A DNA stretch of 64,000 bases, from the NCBI RefSeq assembly GCF_003752505.1, contig NZ_RKHO01000001.1:3658001-3722000 (forward strand). Reading direction: 5' to 3'. Positions 8,518-17,613 of the stretch are shown in pieces (position 1 is the stretch's first letter; each line of letters starts with the position of its first letter). The position numbers were made by a program, and so were the translations under genes. Below the pieces are notes generated by a model. The model had not been told where the DNA came from and did no database searches. It was given only the letters and a program-made list of their open reading frames with translations. Source of the stretch: Nocardioides aurantiacus. Lineage in GTDB: Bacteria > Actinomycetota > Actinomycetes > Propionibacteriales > Nocardioidaceae.

Positions 8518-10085
8518 TGCATCTCTCCGATCACTGCGGTCGCGGCGGCCACGACGGCCCCGCTGCGGACGAGATCGACACAGGCCTCGATCTCGGGGGC
8601 CAGGTGGCGGTCCGGGCCGGGGCCGCGGACGCCGTGCGCGCGGAGCAGGTCGACCACCGCGCCGGTGGCCGGCGAGGGCTCGAGCGGCCGGCGCAGGTCC
8701 AGCGCGCGGGCCGCGGCCATCACCTCGACGGCGAGCACCCGGGTGAGCCCGTCGACGGAGCGGCGCAGCTTGCGCGCGGCGGCCCACCCCATCGAGACGT
8801 GGTCCTCCTGCATCGCCGAGGACGGGATCGAGTCCACGCTCGCCGGGACGGCGAGCCGCTTGAGGTCCGAGACGATCCCGGCCTGGGTGTACTGCGCGAT
8901 CATCAGCCCGCTGTCCACACCCGGGTCGTCGGCGAGGAACGGCGGCAGGCCGTGGCTGCGGGCGCGGTCGAGGAAGCGGTCGGTGCGTCGCTCGCTGATC
9001 GAGGCGACGTCGGCGGCCACGATCGCCGCGAAGTCGAGCACGTAGGCGACCGGCGCCCCGTGGAAGTTGCCGTTGGACTCGACGCTGTCGCCCACCACCA
9101 CCGGGTTGTCGACCGCGCTCGCCAGCTCCCGGCCCGCGACCACGGCGCAGTGCTCGAGCGTGTCCCGGGCGGCGCCGTGCACCTGCGGCGAGCAGCGCAG
9201 CGAGTAGGCGTCCTGCACCCGTGTGCAGTCGGGCCCGCGGTGGGAGGCCACCACGCCCGAGCCGGCCAGCAACACCCTCAGGTTGGCGGCCGACGCGGCC
9301 TGGCCCGGGTGGGGGCGCAGTGCCTGGAGCTCGGCGGCGAAGACCCGGTCGGTGCCGAGCTGGCCCTCGACCGACATCGCCGCGGCGACGTCGGCGGTGC
9401 GCAGCAGCATCCCCAGGTCGGCCAGCGCCATCACGAGCATCCCGAGCATCCCGTCGGTGCCGTTGATCAGCGCCAGGCCCTCCTTGGCGGCCAGCTCGAC
9501 CGGATGCAGGCCGGCGGCGGCCAGCGCCTCGGCGGCCGGCCGCAGCACCCCGTCGGCGTCGCGGACCTCGCCCTCCCCGATCAGCGCCAGCGCGCAGTGC
9601 GAGAGCGGGGCGAGGTCGCCCGAGCAGCCGAGCGAGCCGTGCTCGTGGACGACGGGCGTGATCCCCGCGTCGAGCATCGCGGCCATCAGCTGCGCCGTCT
9701 CCCGTCGTACGCCGGTCCGGCCGGTCGCCAACGTGGAGAGCCGCAGCAGCACCAGGGCCCGCACCACCTCGCGCTCGACCTCCGGGCCGGAGCCGGCCGC
9801 GTGGGAGCGGACCAGCGAGCGCTGCAGCTGTGCCCGCTTCTCGGTGGGGATGTGCCGGGTGGCGAGCGCTCCGAAGCCGGTCGAGACGCCGTACACCGGG
9901 GTCTGCGACGCGGCCAGCTCCTCGACAGCGGCGCGCGCCCGGTCGATGCCGACCAGGGCATCCTCGGTCAGCCGGACGGCGGCGCCGTGCCGCGCCACGG
10001 CGACCACGTCGGCCGGCGCGAGCGGCCCGGGACCGACCTCCACGACGGGCCGGTCGACGGTGCGCGGGCGGGGGGCGTCGTCCAT
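8514..10085 (-). CDS. hutH: Histidine ammonia-lyase
   Basis: HutH removes ammonia from L-histidine to give trans-urocanate, using the self-made MIO electrophile. The 523-residue protein has [10 protein letters not shown] near the N-terminus, then the MIO loop as [14 protein letters not shown], with Cys154-Ser155-Gly156 where most lyases of the family have Ala-Ser-Gly. [14 protein letters not shown]-like SAVDNPVV and a [10 protein letters not shown] segment follow in family order. The ATG at 10085 is supported by the normal N-terminal length. It is the first gene of the hut operon, with a 16-bp palindrome 56 bases upstream. hutI, hutF and hutG are not in the window. Confidence 0.96.
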   Translation of the reverse strand: MDDAPRPRTVDRPVVEVGPGPLAPADVVAVARHGAAVRLTEDALVGIDRARAAVEELAASQTPVYGVSTGFGALATRHIPTEKRAQLQRSLVRSHAAGSGPEVEREVVRALVLLRLSTLATGRTGVRRETAQLMAAMLDAGITPVVHEHGSLGCSGDLAPLSHCALALIGEGEVRDADGVLRPAAEALAAAGLHPVELAAKEGLALINGTDGMLGMLVMALADLGMLLRTADVAAAMSVEGQLGTDRVFAAELQALRPHPGQAASAANLRVLLAGSGVVASHRGPDCTRVQDAYSLRCSPQVHGAARDTLEHCAVVAGRELASAVDNPVVVGDSVESNGNFHGAPVAYVLDFAAIVAADVASISERRTDRFLDRARSHGLPPFLADDPGVDSGLMIAQYTQAGIVSDLKRLAVPASVDSIPSSAMQEDHVSMGWAAARKLRRSVDGLTRVLAVEVMAAARALDLRRPLEPSPATGAVVDLLRAHGVRGPGPDRHLAPEIEACVDLVRSGAVVAAATAVIGEMQ

Positions 10086-10140
10086 GGCTCCAGTGAACGT
10101 CCGCGGGCGGGTCGGCCGCAGCCACCGGGACCCACCGGTC

Positions 10141-10156
10141 GTCTCGGATCCGAGAC
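10141..10156. promoter_or_regulatory. 16-bp perfect palindrome upstream of hutH, candidate operator
   Basis: GTCTCGGATCCGAGAC reads identically on both strands. It sits in the 140-base gap between the divergent hutH (start 10085) and lipoprotein (start 10226) genes. Size and symmetry suit a dimeric regulator. The nearby IclR gene at 11302 is the obvious candidate because IclR-type HutR proteins control hut genes in corynebacteria. Confidence 0.5.
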
Positions 10157-10225
10157 TGCCCGGATCGGTGACCCGTCCTCGTCCCGTCGTGCCACCATGC
10201 CCGGGACACCCGAGGAGGCCAGGCC

Positions 10226-11224
10226 GTGCCGCACCGCTCCGCCCGCACCCGGCCGGGCCTGCTCGCCCTGCTGGTGACGGTGCTGCTCCTCGGCACCGCC
10301 TGCGAGGCGCCGCTGCAGCCGGAGTCGCGCCGCGAGGCCGCGGCCACCCCCTCGCCCGCGGCGCCCGCGTCCCCGAGCGGCTCCCCCAGCCGCGCGGCGA
10401 GCGCGTCCCCCTCGGCCACCCCCTCGATCGAGGTCCCGGAGGGCCTGGAGAAGAGCGCCCGTGACCAGGTCCGGCGGCAGGCGGAGCGGCGCGCCCGCCG
10501 CGGCCCCGTGCTGGGCGGCGACATCAGCTGGCCGCAGTGCCCGACGGGGATGGGCATCCCCGAGCGGCGCACCCTCGGGCTGCCGATGCCGCGGCCCGAG
10601 GCGGAGTACGTCGTGATCGGGCTGACCAACGGCCCCTCGTTCACCGCCAACCCGTGCCTGGCCGACCAGGTCGGGTGGGCGAGGCAGCGCGGGCTGCTGA
10701 CCTCGGCGTACGTCGTGCTCAGCGGGCCGTACGCCGACACCCTCGCCCGCTTCGGCGGCCGCGGGCCCTACGACTCCGGCACCGAGGCGGGGCGGCTGGC
10801 CAACCTCGGCCACGCGCAGGCGCGCTACGCCCTGGGCGTGATGCGCCGGGCGGGCCTCGAGACGCCGTTCGTGTGGCTCGACGTCGAGCCCGTGCCCGCC
10901 TTCGACTGGAGCGACGACCCGGCGGCCAACGCCCAGGTGGTGCGCGGCGCGGCCCGGGCGTGGACCGACGCGGGCTTGCGCATCGGCGTCTACTCCACCG
11001 CGGCGCTGTGGGCCGGCGTCGTCGGCGACCTCCGGCTCGGCCTGCCCGAGTGGCGCGCCGCCGGCGAGACCTCGCGCGCCGAGGCACTGAGCCGCTGCTC
11101 CCCCGACAGCCAGATCCAGGGCGGCCCCGCCGTGCTCGGCCAGTGGCTGCAGGACTCCCGCGACCACAACGTCACCTGCCCCGGCGTCGCCGCCGACCTC
11201 GGGCGCTACTTCCACGACTACTGA
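10226..11224 (+). CDS. Secreted lipoprotein with GH25/DUF1906-like TIM-barrel domain
   Basis: The 332-residue protein has a signal sequence with a candidate lipobox (GTA-Cys26) and a Ser/Pro/Ala-rich linker (about residues 35-75). The folded domain starts [10 protein letters not shown], the hallmark opening of glycoside-hydrolase-25-like or DUF1906 domains. Acidic residues in VWLDVEPVP (about residue 215) fit the expected active-site strand of such barrels, followed by [11 protein letters not shown]. Members cleave or bind peptidoglycan or act as secreted hydrolases of unknown substrate. The GTG start has a GAGGAGG ribosome site seven bases upstream. It diverges from hutH; no functional link to histidine use is evident. 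Confidence 0.75.
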   Translation: MPHRSARTRPGLLALLVTVLLLGTACEAPLQPESRREAAATPSPAAPASPSGSPSRAASASPSATPSIEVPEGLEKSARDQVRRQAERRARRGPVLGGDISWPQCPTGMGIPERRTLGLPMPRPEAEYVVIGLTNGPSFTANPCLADQVGWARQRGLLTSAYVVLSGPYADTLARFGGRGPYDSGTEAGRLANLGHAQARYALGVMRRAGLETPFVWLDVEPVPAFDWSDDPAANAQVVRGAARAWTDAGLRIGVYSTAALWAGVVGDLRLGLPEWRAAGETSRAEALSRCSPDSQIQGGPAVLGQWLQDSRDHNVTCPGVAADLGRYFHDY

Positions 11225-11301
11225 CCCATCGGCCGGGGTCCGGAGGTCGTCGTGGACCGCGCTGGCCCCTCGCGCGGCGGCGCTGTGGTTGGGTTTCGCG
11301 C

Positions 11302-12087
11302 ATGAGCCAGGTGCCGGCAGCGACGCGCGCGCTGCGGGTGCTGCGGTTCCTCGCGGCGCAGCCCGACCCGGTGACGCTGGACCGGTTGGCCGCGGAGGTC
11401 GGACTGCCGCGGTCCACGGCGTACCACCTGGTCAACACCATGATCGAGGAGGGCTTCGTGGTGCACCTGCCCGAGGAGCACCGCTACGGGCTCGGGGTCG
11501 CGGCGTTCGAGGTCGGCAGCGGGTACGCCCGGCAGGCGCCGCTGCAGCGGCTGGCCCGCCGCCAGCTCGCCAGCCTGGTCGACGCCGTCGGGCAGAGCGC
11601 CCACCTCGCGGTGCTCCACGGCCGCGACGTGCTCTACGTGCTCGAGGAGCGGGCGCCGGGCCGACCGCCGCTGGTCAGCGACGTCGGCGTCCGGCTCCCG
11701 GCGCACCTCACCGCCAGCGGACGGGCCGTGATGGCCGAGCTGCCACCGCCCCAGGTGCGGGCCCTCTACCCCGACCGCACGGCGTTCGTGGACCGTCACG
11801 GGGCCGGTCCGCAGTCGCTGAGCGCGCTGCGGAGCCTGCTCAGCGAGACCCGGCAGCGGGGCTGGGCCGCCGAGCACGGCGAGGTCACCCCCGGCTTCGC
11901 CTCGGTGGCCGCCGCGGTGCTCGACCACAACGGGCACCCGGCGGCCGGGGTGGCGGTGACGTGGCCCGAGGACGCCGGCGCCGACGAGCCCGAGCTCGCC
12001 CGGGCCGCGCAGCGCACCGCCGCCTGGCTGACCCGTCGCATCGGCGGATCCGGACGCCCCGTCGGACGGACCACCGAGGCGACCTAG
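11302..12087 (+). CDS. IclR-family transcriptional regulator (possible hut regulator)
   Basis: This 261-residue regulator has an N-terminal winged helix-turn-helix (about residues 5-65, VTLDRLAAEVGLPRSTAYHL) and a C-terminal IclR effector-binding GAF-like domain (about residues 80-245), with the conserved LTASGRAVMAELP stretch. IclR proteins bind short palindromes as dimers or tetramers and respond to small carboxylates. It lies beyond one gene from hutH and directly upstream of an MFS carrier whose start is seven bases after its stop. By analogy with IclR-type HutR of Corynebacterium it may control hut, but it could equally serve only the MFS gene. Confidence 0.9.
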   Translation: MSQVPAATRALRVLRFLAAQPDPVTLDRLAAEVGLPRSTAYHLVNTMIEEGFVVHLPEEHRYGLGVAAFEVGSGYARQAPLQRLARRQLASLVDAVGQSAHLAVLHGRDVLYVLEERAPGRPPLVSDVGVRLPAHLTASGRAVMAELPPPQVRALYPDRTAFVDRHGAGPQSLSALRSLLSETRQRGWAAEHGEVTPGFASVAAAVLDHNGHPAAGVAVTWPEDAGADEPELARAAQRTAAWLTRRIGGSGRPVGRTTEAT

Positions 12088-12093
12088 CGTGGG

Positions 12094-13293
12094 GTGGTGA
12101 GCCCCGCCGTCCGGTCCGTCGTCGACCCCGCCGCCGTGGGCACCCGCCGACGCTGGGCGATGCTCGGCGCCAGCGTGGCCGCGCAGGCCGCCGCCTCGGT
12201 CGCCACCAACGGCTGGGCGTTCCTGATCCCGGCCTGGCGCGACGAGCGGGGGCTCGGTCTCGCTGCGGCCGGCACCCTGGCCGCGATGCCGATCGCCGGC
12301 ACCATGCTCACCCTGTTCGGCTGGGGCCTGCTGGTCGACCGCTGGGGCGAGCGGCGGGTGCTGCTGCTCGGCCTCGCCGGCACCGCGGCGGCCGGCCTGG
12401 TCGCGGCCCGCGCCGAGGACCTGCTGCTGCTCGGGACCGCCCTGCTGCTCGTCGGCGCGTTCGCCGCCAGCACCAGCTCGGCCAGCGGCCGGGTGGTGGT
12501 GGGCTGGTTCCCGCCGGAGCGTCGCGGCCTGGCGATGGGGGTGCGGCAGATGGCCCAGCCGCTCGGTGTCGCCTTCGCCGCGGCTACGATGGCGGTCACG
12601 GCCGACCGGGCCGGGGTCACCTCAGCGGGCGCGGTCCCGGTGGCCAGCACGCTGCTCGCCCTGGTGGCCGTGGCCGTGCTGGTGCTCGACCCGCCCCGGC
12701 CGCGGCGCACCACGGCGAACGCCGCCAACCCCTACCGCGCCGGCTCGTTCCTCACGCGCGTCCACGGCGTCTCGGTGCTGCTGGTCGTCCCGCAGTTCCT
12801 GGTGTGGACCTACTCGCTGACCTGGCTGGTCGACTCCCGCGGGTGGACGCCCGCCGCTGCCGGGGCGCTCGTCGCGGTCACCCACGTCCTCGGCGCGCTC
12901 GGCCGGATCGCGGTCGGCCACCTCTCCGACGTCGTCGGCTCGCGGGTCCGGCCGCTGCGCTGGGTCGCGGTCGGGGCCGCCGCGACCATGGCGCTGCTCG
13001 CGCTGACCGAGCCGACCGGCGTCGCCGTGGTGCTGCTGGTCATCGCCTCCACGGTCACGGTCGCCGACAACGGCCTGGCCTTCACCAGCGTCGCCGAGCA
13101 CGCCGGGCCGTTCTGGTCCGGGCGCGCCCTGGGCGTGCAGAACACCGCGCAGTACCTCGCCGCCGCCGCTGTCGCCCCCGTCGCCGGCCTCACCATCACC
13201 CACTGGGGGTACGCCGCGGCCTTCGGCCTGGCCGCCCTGGGCCCGCTCACCGCCACCGCGCTCGTCCCCCGCGACGACGCCGGCGCCGCCTGA
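12094..13293 (+). CDS. MFS transporter (12-helix type, 399 aa)
   Basis: The protein is a compact polytopic membrane protein with the MFS loop GLLVDRWGERRVL (about residues 77-90) and a related loop in the second half (GRIAVGHLSDVVGSRVR). Its length fits a 12-helix symporter or exporter. Two GTG codons in tandem (12094 and 12097) can serve as the start; I give the first. It is seven bases downstream of the IclR gene and must share its transcript, so the regulator probably controls uptake of its own inducer. Substrate unknown; urocanate or an aromatic acid would be guesses. Confidence 0.87.
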   Translation: MVSPAVRSVVDPAAVGTRRRWAMLGASVAAQAAASVATNGWAFLIPAWRDERGLGLAAAGTLAAMPIAGTMLTLFGWGLLVDRWGERRVLLLGLAGTAAAGLVAARAEDLLLLGTALLLVGAFAASTSSASGRVVVGWFPPERRGLAMGVRQMAQPLGVAFAAATMAVTADRAGVTSAGAVPVASTLLALVAVAVLVLDPPRPRRTTANAANPYRAGSFLTRVHGVSVLLVVPQFLVWTYSLTWLVDSRGWTPAAAGALVAVTHVLGALGRIAVGHLSDVVGSRVRPLRWVAVGAAATMALLALTEPTGVAVVLLVIASTVTVADNGLAFTSVAEHAGPFWSGRALGVQNTAQYLAAAAVAPVAGLTITHWGYAAAFGLAALGPLTATALVPRDDAGAA

Positions 13294-13300
13294 GGATCCG

Positions 13301-13370
13301 GCCCGGGACGACCGGCAAGTTACCGCCGCGTAGCCTTTCTCACACACCGCCCGGACCCCTCGTCCCGGGC
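13301..13370. promoter_or_regulatory. 11-bp inverted repeat upstream of the Fe-S reductase gene
   Basis: GCCCGGGACGA at 13301-13311 is repeated inverted at 13360-13370, 48 bases apart, inside the 135-base gap between the MFS stop and the ATG at 13429. The spacer is locally AT-richer and may hold the promoter. It could be a looping operator pair, a terminator of the MFS transcript with a large loop, or chance pairing of GC words. Confidence 0.35.
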
Positions 13371-13428
13371 ACTAGGCTCGCGCCAGCCGGACGTCTCGGC
13401 TCGGTGTGCCCTACGAACGGGAGTCTTC

Positions 13429-16400
13429 ATGCAGCTGTTCGCCCAGGTCGTCTCGATCGCCATCGCGGTCGTCGGCATCGCGTTGTTCGTCAAGGCGATC
13501 CGCCAGATCATCGCGACGATCAAGATCGGTCAACCGGCGCGGCGTACCGACAACCCCGTCGGGCGCAGCCTGACGCTGGTCAAGGAGTCGCTCGGCCACA
13601 CCCGGATGCTGCAGTGGCACTGGGTCGGCGCCGGCCACTGGTTCATCATGACCGGGTTCGGACTGCTCTTCTTCACCCTGGTCACCGCCTTCGGGCAGCT
13701 GTTCGACCCCGGTTTCCACATCCCGTTCCTCGGCCACTTCTTCCTCTTCGAGTGGGCCAGCGAGCTGTTCACGCTGGTGATGATCGTGGCCATCGTCGCC
13801 TTCATCTACTACCGCGCCACCCGCCCCAAGGAGCGCGAGCGCGGCCCGAAGGGACGCTTCTGGGGCTCCACGATGTGGCAGGGCTACTTCGTGGAGATGG
13901 TCATCCTCGGCGTGGGCCTGTGCATCGTGGTGCTGCGCGGCCTGGAGTACGCCCTGGCCACCAAGGAGGACCCGGAGTACGCCTCGGCCTTCCACTTCCC
14001 GTTGTCGTTCCCGCTGGGCGAGGCCTTCTCCGGCCTCTCCGAGGGCACCCTGGCCAACCTGATCTACCTCGTCGCGATGCTCAAGATCCTCATCTCCTTC
14101 ACCTGGATGATCGTGATCTCGCTGCAGCCGACGATGGGCGTGGCCTGGCACCGCTTCCTGGCCTTCTTCAACATCTACTTCAAGCGCAACGCCGACGGCC
14201 GTACGGCGCTCGGCGGCCTGGCCCCGATGACCTCGGGCGGCACGACCATCGACTTCGAGGACCTCGAGGAGATGGACGAGGACACCAAGCTCGGCGTCGG
14301 CGCGGTCGAGGACTTCTCCTGGAAGGGCATCCTCGACTTCTCGACCTGCACCGAGTGCGGCCGCTGCCAGAGCCAGTGCCCGGCCTGGAACACCGACAAG
14401 CCGCTGTCGCCCAAGCTGCTGATCACGGCGCTGCGCGACCACGCCTACGCCAAGGCGCCGTACCTCAACGCCGCCGAGGGCGACCGCGCCGCCCTCCTCG
14501 AGGGCGACACCAGGCTCGCGCTCGAGGTGGAGCGCCCGCTGGTCGGCGACACCGGCGACGACTGGTTCTACATGCCCGACAGCGGTGCCGCCGTGATCGA
14601 CCCCGAGGTGCTGTGGAACTGCACCTCGTGCGGCGCCTGCGTGCAGCAGTGCCCCGTCGACATCGAGCACGTCGACCACATCGTCGACATGCGGCGCTAC
14701 GCCGTGCTGGTGGAGTCCAACTTCCCCACCGAGCTCAACGGGCTGTTCAAGGGCCTGGAGAACAAGGGCAACCCCTGGAACATGTCGCCCAAGGCCCGCC
14801 TGGACTGGGCCAAGGACCTGCCCTTCGAGGTGAAGGTCGTCGGCGAGGACGTCGAGTCGCTCGACGAGGTCGAGTGGCTGTTCTGGGTCGGTTGCGCCGG
14901 CGCCTACGAGGACCGCGCCAAGAAGACCACCCGCGCCGTCGCCGAGCTGCTCGACATGGCCGGCGTCGACTTCGCGGTCCTGGGCAACGGCGAGACCTGC
15001 ACCGGCGACCCCGCGCGACGCGCCGGCAACGAGTTCGTCTTCCAGGGCCTCGCCGCGCAGAACGCCGAGACCCTCAAGGACGCCAAGGCCAAGAAGGTCG
15101 TCTCGACCTGCGCGCACTGCTTCAACACGCTCAAGAACGAGTACGCCGCGTTCGGCGTCGAGCTCGAGGTCGTCCACCACACCCAGCTGCTCAACCGTCT
15201 GGTGCGGGAGAAGAAGCTGACCCCGGTCGCCTCCAACGGCACCGCCGACAAGCGCCAGGTGACCTACCACGACCCGTGCTACATCGGTCGTCACAACGGC
15301 GTCTACTCCCCGCCGCGCGAGCTGCTCCAGGTCATCCCCGACGCCACCCTCGTCGAGATGCCCCGCAACTCCGAGCGGTCGTTCTGCTGCGGCGCCGGTG
15401 GGGCGCGGATGTGGATGGAGGAGAACACCGGCGAGCGGATCAACCTCAACCGCACCAAGGAGGCCGTGGAGACCGGCGCCGACCAGATCGCCGTCGGCTG
15501 CCCCTTCTGCCGCGTGATGCTCTCCGACGGGCTGACCAACCAGCAGTCCAAGGGCGAGGCCCGCGAGGAGGTCGAGGTCCTCGACGTCGCCCAGATGCTG
15601 CTGGCCTCGGTCAAGGGCGACTCCCCCGCGCCGCGCAAGGCCAGCGCGGCCGCCGCTCCGGCCGCCGCGGCTGCGGGTGGTGGCGCCGGGGGCGGCACCG
15701 CCACGCTGACCCGGGAGCAGGAGGCCGCGGTCGAGGAGGACACCCACGCCGAGCCGTCCGCCGGTGACGCGACCCAGACCGAGGACACCGTCACCGCCAC
15801 CGAGGACGCCGGCCCGCTGGCCAAGGCCTCCGGCGGCACCTCGCTGTTCGACGAGCCCGAGATGAAGGACACCCAGCCGGCGACCACCGGCGGCAACGCC
15901 GGCGGGAGCTCGCTGTTCGACCTCGGGGGTGACGACGCCGCTCCGGAGACGAAGCCGGCGACGGCGTCCGGGTCCGCGTCGGCGTCTGGTCCGGCGTCCG
16001 CGTCCGCGTCCGGGTCCGGTTCCGGGTCCGGCTCCGGGTCCGCCACGTCGTCGGGTGCTGCGTCCGGTGGGTCGCTGTTCGACCTCGGGGAGCCCGAGGA
16101 GGCGCCGGCACGGCCGGCGACCGAGGAGCCCGCGGGCGAGGACCCCGCCGACGACTCGACCACCGACGGCCCGACCGACCGGAGCCAGGACGACGCCGAC
16201 ACCTCCACGCCGACCGAGCCCGCACCCGCGTCCAGCACGCGCTCGGCGGTGACCCCGGCGACCGAGGTGCCCGAGGGCGGGTCGCTGTTCGACCTGGCCG
16301 AGCCCGAGGAGGAGCAGGTCAGCTCCTCGGCGCCGGCCACACCGACCGCTCCGGCCGGGACTGCTGACGCGGCACCTGCGTCGACGGACGACGAGCCCGC

Positions 16401-17391
16401 GGGCGAGGACCCCGCCGGCGACTCGACCACCGACGGCCCGACCGACCGGAGCCAGGACGACGCCGACACGTGGTCGCAGGACGCCGAGAAGGCCGCCACC
16501 GCGTCGGCCGCCACGGCCGGCACCGCTGGCTCGGGCACCCGCACGGCGCTGACCCCGGCCAGCGAGATCCCCGAGGGCGGGTCGCTGTTCGACCTGGCCG
16601 AGCCGCAGGAGGAGTCCGTCGCCGGCAGCTCGGCCGCCCCCGCGAGCGAGGTGCCCGCGGCGGCTGCGGAGCGGCAGGACGAGGCCGCCGACGTGCAGGA
16701 GACGGTCGTCGAGGAGTCGGACACCCCGACCTCCGGCGACCAGGTCAGCCCCGAGCCCCAGCCCGAGGCCACCGAGCCCGCGCCCGAGCCGTCGGCGGCC
16801 GCTGCGGCCCCGGCGGCCACCTCGGCGCCGTCCGGCGGCGAGGGCGGACTGGGGGGGAAGTACGCCAAGGGGAGGTCGATGTTCGACCTGCCGTCGGCGG
16901 CGAGCGCCCCGGCAGCGGCAGCTCCGGCAGCTCCGGCTCCGGCTCCGGAGGCGGAGGCGGAGGCGGCTCCGGAGGCGGACGTGTCCGGCTCCACCGTGAC
17001 CCCGGCCCCGGCGGCTCAGGCCGTGGACAAGCCCGTCACCTCGCTGCGCGACATCAAGGCGAAGTTCGCGGGCGGCGGTGCGGCGGCCTCGGCCGACGCG
17101 TCGTCGGGCACCTCCGAGGCCACCTCGACCGACGACCACTCCCCCGAGGTCGCCACCGACACCGCCGAGGCGGTCCAGGAGGAGAACCCGGCCGAGGCGG
17201 TCGAGGAGCACCCGACCGAGGAGCCGGCTGCGGAGGCGACCGACACCCCGGACGCCCCGGAGGCCTCGGCCCCTTCCGACGCCTCCGAGGACGAGCAGCC
17301 CCCGGCGCGGCCGGCGACCGGCTCCGGCGAGCAGCACCAGCCGAAGACCGACGCCGACATCCACGAGGCGGGGTCGCTCTTCGACCTGTAG
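13429..17391 (+). CDS. Membrane heterodisulfide-reductase-like Fe-S oxidoreductase with long SLFDL-repeat tail
   Basis: The 1320-residue product has three parts. Residues about 1-245 are a membrane domain with several helices and His residues, resembling the cytochrome-b-like NarI/HdrE domain. Residues about 300-730 are cytoplasmic: two [4Fe-4S] motifs (Cys307/310/313/317 and Cys398/401/404/408) and two cysteine-rich CCG-type domains (FWVGCAG, CAHCF, then YHDPCYIGR, FCCGAGGARMW, GCPFC). This matches the actinobacterial Rv0338c-type iron-sulfur reductase thought to link quinol to an unknown acceptor. Residues 731-1320 are Ala/Glu/Pro/Ser/Thr-rich, predicted disordered, with seven (S/M)LFD(L/E) motifs; the last forms the C-terminus. 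The ATG has a GGGAG site eight bases ahead. No partner gene adjoins; a strong terminator follows. Confidence 0.9.
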   Translation: MQLFAQVVSIAIAVVGIALFVKAIRQIIATIKIGQPARRTDNPVGRSLTLVKESLGHTRMLQWHWVGAGHWFIMTGFGLLFFTLVTAFGQLFDPGFHIPFLGHFFLFEWASELFTLVMIVAIVAFIYYRATRPKERERGPKGRFWGSTMWQGYFVEMVILGVGLCIVVLRGLEYALATKEDPEYASAFHFPLSFPLGEAFSGLSEGTLANLIYLVAMLKILISFTWMIVISLQPTMGVAWHRFLAFFNIYFKRNADGRTALGGLAPMTSGGTTIDFEDLEEMDEDTKLGVGAVEDFSWKGILDFSTCTECGRCQSQCPAWNTDKPLSPKLLITALRDHAYAKAPYLNAAEGDRAALLEGDTRLALEVERPLVGDTGDDWFYMPDSGAAVIDPEVLWNCTSCGACVQQCPVDIEHVDHIVDMRRYAVLVESNFPTELNGLFKGLENKGNPWNMSPKARLDWAKDLPFEVKVVGEDVESLDEVEWLFWVGCAGAYEDRAKKTTRAVAELLDMAGVDFAVLGNGETCTGDPARRAGNEFVFQGLAAQNAETLKDAKAKKVVSTCAHCFNTLKNEYAAFGVELEVVHHTQLLNRLVREKKLTPVASNGTADKRQVTYHDPCYIGRHNGVYSPPRELLQVIPDATLVEMPRNSERSFCCGAGGARMWMEENTGERINLNRTKEAVETGADQIAVGCPFCRVMLSDGLTNQQSKGEAREEVEVLDVAQMLLASVKGDSPAPRKASAAAAPAAAAAGGGAGGGTATLTREQEAAVEEDTHAEPSAGDATQTEDTVTATEDAGPLAKASGGTSLFDEPEMKDTQPATTGGNAGGSSLFDLGGDDAAPETKPATASGSASASGPASASASGSGSGSGSGSATSSGAASGGSLFDLGEPEEAPARPATEEPAGEDPADDSTTDGPTDRSQDDADTSTPTEPAPASSTRSAVTPATEVPEGGSLFDLAEPEEEQVSSSAPATPTAPAGTADAAPASTDDEPAGEDPAGDSTTDGPTDRSQDDADTWSQDAEKAATASAATAGTAGSGTRTALTPASEIPEGGSLFDLAEPQEESVAGSSAAPASEVPAAAAERQDEAADVQETVVEESDTPTSGDQVSPEPQPEATEPAPEPSAAAAAPAATSAPSGGEGGLGGKYAKGRSMFDLPSAASAPAAAAPAAPAPAPEAEAEAAPEADVSGSTVTPAPAAQAVDKPVTSLRDIKAKFAGGGAAASADASSGTSEATSTDDHSPEVATDTAEAVQEENPAEAVEEHPTEEPAAEATDTPDAPEASAPSDASEDEQPPARPATGSGEQHQPKTDADIHEAGSLFDL
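15841..17388 (+). repeat. Seven dispersed SLFDL-type coding repeats in the reductase tail
   Basis: Motif starts are at residues 805 (SLFDE), 828, 882, 952, 1052 (all SLFDL), 1150 (SMFDL) and 1316 (SLFDL, the last five residues). Most are preceded by one or two glycines and followed by an acidic/proline segment. The DNA word GGGTCGCTGTTCGACCT recurs for several copies. The spacing is irregular, 23 to 166 residues, so this is a dispersed linear motif and not a tandem repeat. Confidence 0.9.
16126..16469 (+). repeat. Pair of 77-bp in-frame direct repeats
   Basis: Bases 16126-16202 and 16393-16469 are identical except for one base (A/G at 16151 versus 16418). They are offset by 267 bases, exactly 89 codons, and encode EPAGEDPA(D/G)DSTTDGPTDR plus the following SQDDADT. 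This is a recent internal duplication in the disordered tail of the Fe-S reductase; recombination between copies would delete 89 codons in frame. Confidence 0.9.
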
Positions 17392-17418
17392 TCCAGCCGG
17401 CCCGGCGTACGACCTCGG

Positions 17419-17459
17419 CGCGGTGCTCTGCTGTCACCTGGTGGCAGCAGAGCACCGCG
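17419..17459 (+). terminator. Very strong hairpin terminator of the Fe-S reductase gene
   Basis: A 19-bp stem (15 perfect pairs, then one G-U and three more pairs) closes on a CTG loop at 17438-17440, beginning 28 bases after the stop codon. The tail TTCGTCGTTC is only weakly U-rich. The stem alone is far stronger than chance and its location is right for an intrinsic terminator. Confidence 0.75.
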
Positions 17460-17539
17460 TTCGTCGTTCACGGCGGGACGTCGTAGGTCCCGACCCCGGC
17501 GTACGGCGGGCCCCGCGCCTGGCGTCCGGAGATCCCGGT

Positions 17540-17559
17540 TTCCCAGGCGAACCTGGGAA
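17540..17559. repeat. Short hairpin (8-bp stem, CGAA loop) in the 17.4-17.66 kb gap
   Basis: TTCCCAGG and CCTGGGAA pair perfectly around a four-base loop. It lies between the plus-strand terminator and the palindrome that ends the siderophore operon. The remaining bases of this 274-base gap hold no coding sequence I can support; bases 17572-17588 carry an AAAACTGCCCT segment that could pair with the left arm of the 17614 palindrome. Confidence 0.4.
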
Positions 17560-17613
17560 TCGGCGGCCTTGACAGGCAAAACTGCCCTCGCGTGCCCGGA
17601 TTGCCCGGTCCGA

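Noticed and set aside
13411-17364. Minus-strand open frame of about 1300 codons opposite the Fe-S reductase
   Set aside because: It mirrors the reductase and its low-complexity tail; there is no ribosome site or domain pattern.
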